NCBI GenBank assembly: GCA_903835145.1
Contig: CAILMA010000240.1
Location: 1 to 11,917, forward strand
From: an uncultured Bacteroidota bacterium
GTDB taxonomy: Bacteria; Bacteroidota; Bacteroidia; Chitinophagales; Chitinophagaceae
Direction: 5' to 3'
Length of the DNA: 11,917 nt
Each line of letters opens with the position of its first letter. Within the stretch, counting starts at the first letter, position 1. Shown piece by piece: positions 1 through 7,000 of the stretch. The notes under the pieces are model-generated. The model had not been told where the DNA came from. It made no database searches and saw only the letters and a program-made list of their open reading frames with translations. A program made the position numbers and the translations under genes.

Positions 1-1016
1 CCACCAGAAGTTGCATCACTGAGTGTGATGGTAGACCCAACACAAACGGATGAGGAACCTGTGATGGTGCCAGCGGTAGGAAGTGGGTTAACAGTGATAG
101 AAACACTATCAACATTACTGCCGCAAGTGGCCGTAGAAACGGTGTATTTGATAATCACTGTTCCTGCGGAGCTGCCTGTAACTATACCGGTCGATGCACC
201 AACTGTAGCCGCTGTACCAACCCTTGACCAAGTGCCACCAGAGGTAGCGCCAGAAAGCGTAATAGTAGAGCTTACGCAGACACTGGTAGGCCCAGTGATT
301 GCCGCGCTTCCGGGAAGTGCATGAATTGTAATCGCTTTACGAACGGTAGTGGAAGCGCAAGCGGTCGACACCTTATAGAAAACTGAATCGGTACCGGCAG
401 AATACGCTGACAACACGCCAGATGAGGATATTGATGCAAGACTTGAGTCACCCACGCTCCATACACCACCAGAAGTAGCATCTGTTAACGTCATAGAAGA
501 ACCTTCGCACACTGCTACCGCACCGCCAATAGCAGATACCGTAGGTGGTGTAGAAGAAAGTACAGTGAATGCAAATGTCGAAGTGTCGTTGCCACAAGCA
601 GTGTGCACGATATAACTAATCGTTGCAGTTCCTGCTGCCACACCAGTTACAACGCCAGTAGCACTAACAGTAGCTTTCGCAGTATTGCTGCTTTTCCAGG
701 TGCCGCCGGTAATACCAGTGGTAGATAAAGTTGTTGTTGTGCCAGCGCAGATAGATGATGTACCCGAAATAGTTCCGGCATCAGGAGCTGGGGTTACTGT
801 AACCGTGGTAGTAGCTGTAGAAGTGAAACAAGGGTAAACAACCGTATACGTGATTGTTACACTGCCACCTGATACGCCTGTTACAACTCCGGAAGAGCTT
901 ACCATTGCAATAGACCCGTCAGATGAGCTCCACGTTCCGCCTGTTGTACCATCGGTAAGGTGGGTTGTAGCATAAGCGCAAATTGTTGTATTGCCAAGAA
1001 TAGGTAATACAGGAGG
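1..1016 (-). repeat. C-terminal Ig-like (Big_2/PKD-like) repeats, continuing beyond the window
   Basis: Five tandem Ig-like units start near residue 2622; the fifth is cut by the window edge. The leading Cys codons begin (minus strand) at 980, 749, 509, 278 and 44, giving units of 77, 80, 77 and 78 residues. Each complete unit has SxCxGxTxTL, DATSGGxWSS, a V(T)GVSxGTxxIxYxV strand and a second Cys near the end, so an intradomain disulphide is likely (inference). The third unit is the most altered in its middle strand. The count of further repeats and the C-terminal sorting signal lie outside the window. Confidence 0.88.
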
Positions 1017-4000
1017 TGCAACTTTACGCACCACGTTGTTGTGGAAATCATCGAAATACAAATTGCCTACTGAGTCGAAAGCCATACTAATCGGATAGCT
1101 GATTTCAGAAGAAGTAGCATCGCCACCATCGCCTGTGTAGCCAGCAACACCGTTACCAACGGCAGTGATGATAATACCGGAAGGATCAACCATACGGATT
1201 CTGTTATTAGTAGGCTCCGAAATATAGAGATAGCCACCATGGTCAATTGCTACACCGGTCGGATTAATATTGGCAGCCGTCGCCGGACCACCATCGCCTG
1301 CATAGCCAACTGATCCGTTACCTGCCACTGTTATGATGATGCCTGAGGTTAAAATTTCGCGTATCGCACCATTGTTACCATCTGCAAAGTACAGGTTACC
1401 TGACGCATCGAAAGAAAGACCAAGCGGGTAGTTTAGCGTTGCAGCCGTAGCCGCACCACCGTCGCCGCTATAAGCAGCGGTACCGGTACCAGCAACTGTA
1501 ATAATTATACCGGAAGGAAGAACCTTACGGATAACGTTAGCAGCCCTGTCAGAAATATAGATGTTACCAGCTGCATCAGCCACAACGCCGAATACATCAT
1601 TGAGACTTGCAGCTGTAGCTGCTCCGCCATCTCCGGAATATCCTGCGCTGCCATTACCAGCAAATGTTGAAACAATGCCTGCTGGAGTGATTTTACGTAC
1701 AACAAAGTTACCGGCATCAGTGATATACATATTACCACTTCCGTCAAAGGTCACTTGTTTCATCAGGTTGAACGTGGCTGCGCTTGCAGGTCCACCATCG
1801 CCTGAATAACCCGCTGAGCCAGTACCTGCATAAGTTGAAATTACGCCTGCCGTATTGACTTTACGAATTACGTTGTTGGTACGATCAGTGATGAACATGT
1901 TGCCTGCCCTGTCAAAAGCTACGCCTTCGGGAAGGTTCATTTCTGCATATATAGCATAGCTGCCGTCGCCAGTATATCCGGCTGTTCCATTACCTGCAAC
2001 AGTACTTATTGTAGCATAAGGATAGTTTGGTAACACTGTGATAGCGGTTGTTTGCTCTGTAGTACCACAACTGTTGCTAACGGAGTACGTAATGATAGTA
2101 GTTCCTACTGAGAAGCCGGTCCAAATTCCTGTTGAATCCTGATAAGCGCCGTAGCTGCTCCATGTACCACCAGCGGTTGCATCGGTAAGAGATATGCTGC
2201 CACCTGCGCACACTGAAGTAGGGCCAGATATGCTATCCACTGTTGGTAGTCCGGGCGTTACTGGCACATATACAGGAATCGAACCATCGAACCTGGTGCT
2301 TGTAGGGCATGTTACGATACAGCGGTAGTTTAGCGTTTCGGTTTCACTGTAAGAAAGTGTACTCGCAGTGGCACCAGCTATAGACGTCCACAATGAATCA
2401 TTGTAAGAATATTGCCATTGATAAGTTAAGTCGCTCGCGATTGTACCACCAGTCAAGGAAAGGATAAAGGTTGAACCTGAACACGGTGAGTAAATACTGG
2501 AATTTGTATAACCTGCAGTTGGCGTACCGGAGCAGCCAATATAGTTAATTGTTGCCATGTAGTCTCGCGCTTCACCGTAGTCGTAGCCGGCTGTACATGG
2601 GTCCATGTAAGGATAATTATGGCCTGAACCATCGTAGCTGGTCACAACCCTCATACGGTGAGTACCCGCTGCAGCGCCAGAAGGAATTGACACTGAGAAG
2701 CCGGTTAAAGTGAGGTATGAATTAACGCCGCCGACACTTTCCGATGCGTCAAAAACGCCATCATCATTGAAGTCAATCCATGTCTGAGCATCAAGCGGAT
2801 TATAACCACCGCCAGCAATAGATGCCGTAAATGTAGTGCCTGCTACCAATGTTACAGACAGGCTCGTTCTATCTTCATAGCCAGTACCATCGCAAGGATT
2901 CAAGTCGTCGATAGAAGTGCCTGTTTCCCCTGTAATCTGGAATTCGGCAATGCTTAAGCCATAAGATGAACATGCAGGAACTGCATAATTATAGTAAGGT
3001 GTGCAGTAGCAAACCGAGATATAATTTACAAATACCGGGTTAGAATAAGACGTAGCCGAAACCGAGTCGCAAGTAACCTTGCAGCGGTAGTATGTAGGGG
3101 CCGATTCAGTTGCTCCGATGCTTGTGCCGATGCCACCAGTAATGTCAGTCCAGATGCTATCGTTGTAAGAAGATTGCCATTGGAAGGTAAGTCCCGTTGC
3201 CATTGTATATCCTGTAACAGAAAGTGTGAACGTTGCACCCGGGCACGCTGTCACGAGATTTGATGACGCAGTGCCTGCAACAGGAGTGCCGCTGCAAGCA
3301 GGGAGTGGAGCAATCGTTACCATATAGTCCCGCGCATCGCCATAATCATAGCCGGTGGCACATGGGTCGATGGACGGATAAAAATATCCAGAGCCGTCGT
3401 AGCTGGTAACCACACGCATTCTGTGCGTGCCAGTTGCTGCAGACGGATCAATGGCAATAGTATATGCAGCTGATGATAGGTACGTATTGCGTCCACCTAC
3501 TGTTTCACTGGCTTCAAAAATGCTGTTGTCATTGAAATCTATCCAGGTCTGGACGTCCATATTGTAGCTGCCTGCACTGTAGATATTAGCTGTGTAACTA
3601 CCTGATTGATAAAGTGTGGTGCTCATCGAAGTTTCATCTTCATAGCCATAACCACTGCATGATGTAACGTCATTAATAGCTGTACTGAGTTCTCCATTAA
3701 CAGCAAATTGGCTGATGTTGATACCCAAAGCGCAAGCTATTGAGTCATAGCTGTAGTTCGGTGTGCAATATCCGCCAGTTGCAGCAACTGGAGCAACAGT
3801 CATAAAAATAGTGGCGGTTGAAGTGCCGCAGCTAAATGTAGCTGTATAGCTTATTGTAGCAGTGCCAACAGATACACCATAGACAACACCGGTTGAAGAC
3901 ACTGTAGCAACGGACACATCGCTTGACGACCAAACGCCGCCAGAGGTTGCGTCAGTCAAAGTATTAGTACCTGCAACTGCAACAGTTGATGAACCTGAGA

Positions 4001-7000
4001 TAGCACTTACGAGGGAAGATGAATTAACGAAAGTTACTGCGTCAGATGCATTTCCATTAGCTATTACTTGAAGAGCATAAGTGCCAGCAGGTAAGGAAGC
4101 CGGTAAAGAGAAGTATGCGGTGTCAGGCAAGCTGCCGGTCATGACAGCGCCAAGGCGGTTCCAGTTTGTAGTGCGAGCATAGTAAACGTTAGAACCAGAA
4201 GTGAGGCGGACAATCGGGAAGTTAGTTGCTTTTTGTTTGTCATCACCATATGCTGCACCTTCAGATATACCATTAAATAATGTACCTGAAATCTGGAAAT
4301 TGTTACAATCTACTGAGTTGACTGCGCTAATAGCTGGTTTGCCAGCAGCAAGCGGAGTGCCACCCGGAGTGTAAATGTAGTACTGAGCATCGCCAATGTT
4401 AGAATACAATACTGAACCATCTGGCAGATCGAGCATGTCCATGCCATAGGAAGGTTGAGCTACAGACGTGCCGCCGCCCGGCGCACCTACCATTGTGTAG
4501 GTATTGGTTGTATAGTCGAACTCGTAATATTGGGTCGGTGAAGGGAAGTGGTCTCCAGAAGTTGGCAAAGGCGTAACGGCTATTAGAATCTTACCATTTA
4601 CCATCATTGCGCCCGGAGCATCTGGGGTGCCTTGAGATGCAGGTATATCTGGTCCTGCCGCCCAAGAGCCCATAGTTGTGTCGCCAGAAGGCGTGTAGTA
4701 TGCTGTATGGCCAGTAGCACCAAGGTACCAAACTCTGCCATCAGGCAATAAGAAACCTGCACCTGCTTCATAACCATAAGGGTCATACAGCTCAACTGGT
4801 ACTGTGCCATCGTGCACCCATATGTTGTATTTAGGAATGTAGCGTTCAGAACTTGTAGCTCCAATATCAACAAAGAGTACGCTGCTATCCGGTAATTTAA
4901 CAAATGCAGCTTCGTCGTGGCTATTGAAAGAATTTGGACCAACAGTATACGTGTTAGACGCAGGATCGTAGAGGTAGATTCCGCTATAGCCAGAACTAAT
5001 TACAGCTGCCTGCAGAATCTTACCATTATAAAGTAACTCTGAGTTTGCGTCATAGAAGGTGTCGGGCCTTGCGAGGGCAGGGCACATAGTCCATGTATTT
5101 GTCAACGGGTTATAAACTTCACCCTTCGCCTGACCGGAACCATACTCACCGCCAGCAACATACAATCTGCCATCAGGGAGCACCTGGCTTGAGTACCAAA
5201 GGCGGGTATCGTGCATAGGAGCAATTGTACTCCAGTTACCATTAATATAGCTGCCATGGCTATCAGGGGTTAATTTGTCCCAAGTGTTACCATAGCCATC
5301 GCTGCCACCGGCTGACGTTTTAGCCAGTACGGTACCATCTGTCATTAAAACAGTAACACCGAGGTTTTGGTGCGGTGCTGTAGAAGCTACCGGTGTCCAG
5401 GTGCCGGTAGTAGAAGTTGTAGTAGTAGTGCTCCAGCTTACTTTGAAAGCCTGGTAGGTAACGGCAACAAATGGGGAACCAAATGCCACACCCGGAATTA
5501 CGATATTGTGCGTACCATAGTCGAAGCCTCCACCGTAGATGTTCTGGTTAGTAGCAATAAGGCCGGTTTGGTAGGAACCAGGGTAACCCGTGCTTGGGTT
5601 ATGTGGTGGCTGTTGTGGCCATGTTGTGGACGTAGCACCGGTGGTGCCTGCGTATAATTTTAAGTAATTGGCGGCACTTATGCTTGTGCCGGCTGCAAAT
5701 GTAGTACCACTTTTAAAGTGAACGTAAGAAACCACTTTTTCACCACCGGGCACATAGAGTGGGGTTGTGAGGCCAAACATTTTTGTGTTGTAGAATGTGT
5801 CGGCCGGGTCGAGTGCAAATGCATAACGTTGCTTTGTGGTATAGACTGAATCCCATACTTCGCTCTCTCCAAATGCGGAACCGGTAGTGGTAAATATTGG
5901 CGATGCAAAGCGCGCCATAGAGTCCGACGATATCGGTAAGAATGAGGCGGACGCGTTAAAATGCAATTTGTAAATACCAGGGTCAGCAGAGGTGTTTGTA
6001 GCAAATAATTCTACAATAATACTATCTGGCGCTCCGCCGGAGTGATGGTGTACATATTGATATGGGAACCTGAAACTATCAATAGTGTATGCCTGAGTGT
6101 CTGGCATAGGAGCTTCTGGTAAGCCGTAAGTAATAGCTGAGCCAAAATAATAATTGTCAGTCGGGTCGAAAGACTGTCCGAGACCATGTGTCCAGATACC
6201 AGTGCCATCAGCCTCAACTACATTACTATCGGGGTACACGTCGAAATAATACAACGAGCTTGAGCTGGTCATATTTTGATTCCAGTAATCAAACCAATCG
6301 GAATGCGCTACAGTAGTGCTGCCGCCAGTGCCACCAGTGCCAGGAGTTGTAACGGTGAAACCAAATGTCGCAGTAGAAGTGCCGCATCCGGTAGTAACAA
6401 CATAAGAAATAACAGCGTAACCGGCTGATACACCAGTAACCATTCCGGAAGCGTCAACGGTTGCTATTGCGGTATTGCTGCTTGACCATGTTCCTCCTGT
6501 TGCCGCATCGTAGAGATAACTCGTGGTGCCGACATCGGTGCTTGAAGCACCAGCAATTGTACCCGCATTTGCCAGCGGATATACAATTAAGGAAGCCGAC
6601 TCAGTGGTCGTTCCGCAACTGTTAGTAACAGAATAATTTATGTTAGTAGTACCGGCAGACGAGCCCAGCACGTACGCGTATGTGCCATAATCATATACAT
6701 AGGCTACGCTGGCATCGTCGCTACTCCAGCTACCACCAGCTGTTGCATCGCTCATATAAATTTCACTGCCCTGGCAAATAGCAGCGGCAGTAGAATAGAT
6801 AGGTGCAGCGGGAACATCTACATTGAAAGGTGCCGAAACGGTGCAGCTTGCAGCACCAATAGTGTAGTAAATGACGTCACTACCGGCAGTCACGCCAGTT
6901 ACTGTGCCGTCATAACCTACCGATGCGTATCCGTATGCATCGCTATAGTAGCCACCGCTTACTGCATCGGTAGCCATAACTGTAGCACCGACACACACGT

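Noticed and set aside
1..2012. Regularly spaced DNA repeats that might suggest a CRISPR array or DNA tandem repeat
   Set aside because: The periodicity is that of protein repeats (55 and ~77-80 codons); DNA copies are diverged and there is no short identical repeat with unique spacers.
4027..5415. Annotation as an active galactose oxidase
   Set aside because: The Tyr-His copper site reads Tyr-Gly and the C-terminal His is missing, so only the fold, not the reaction, is supported.
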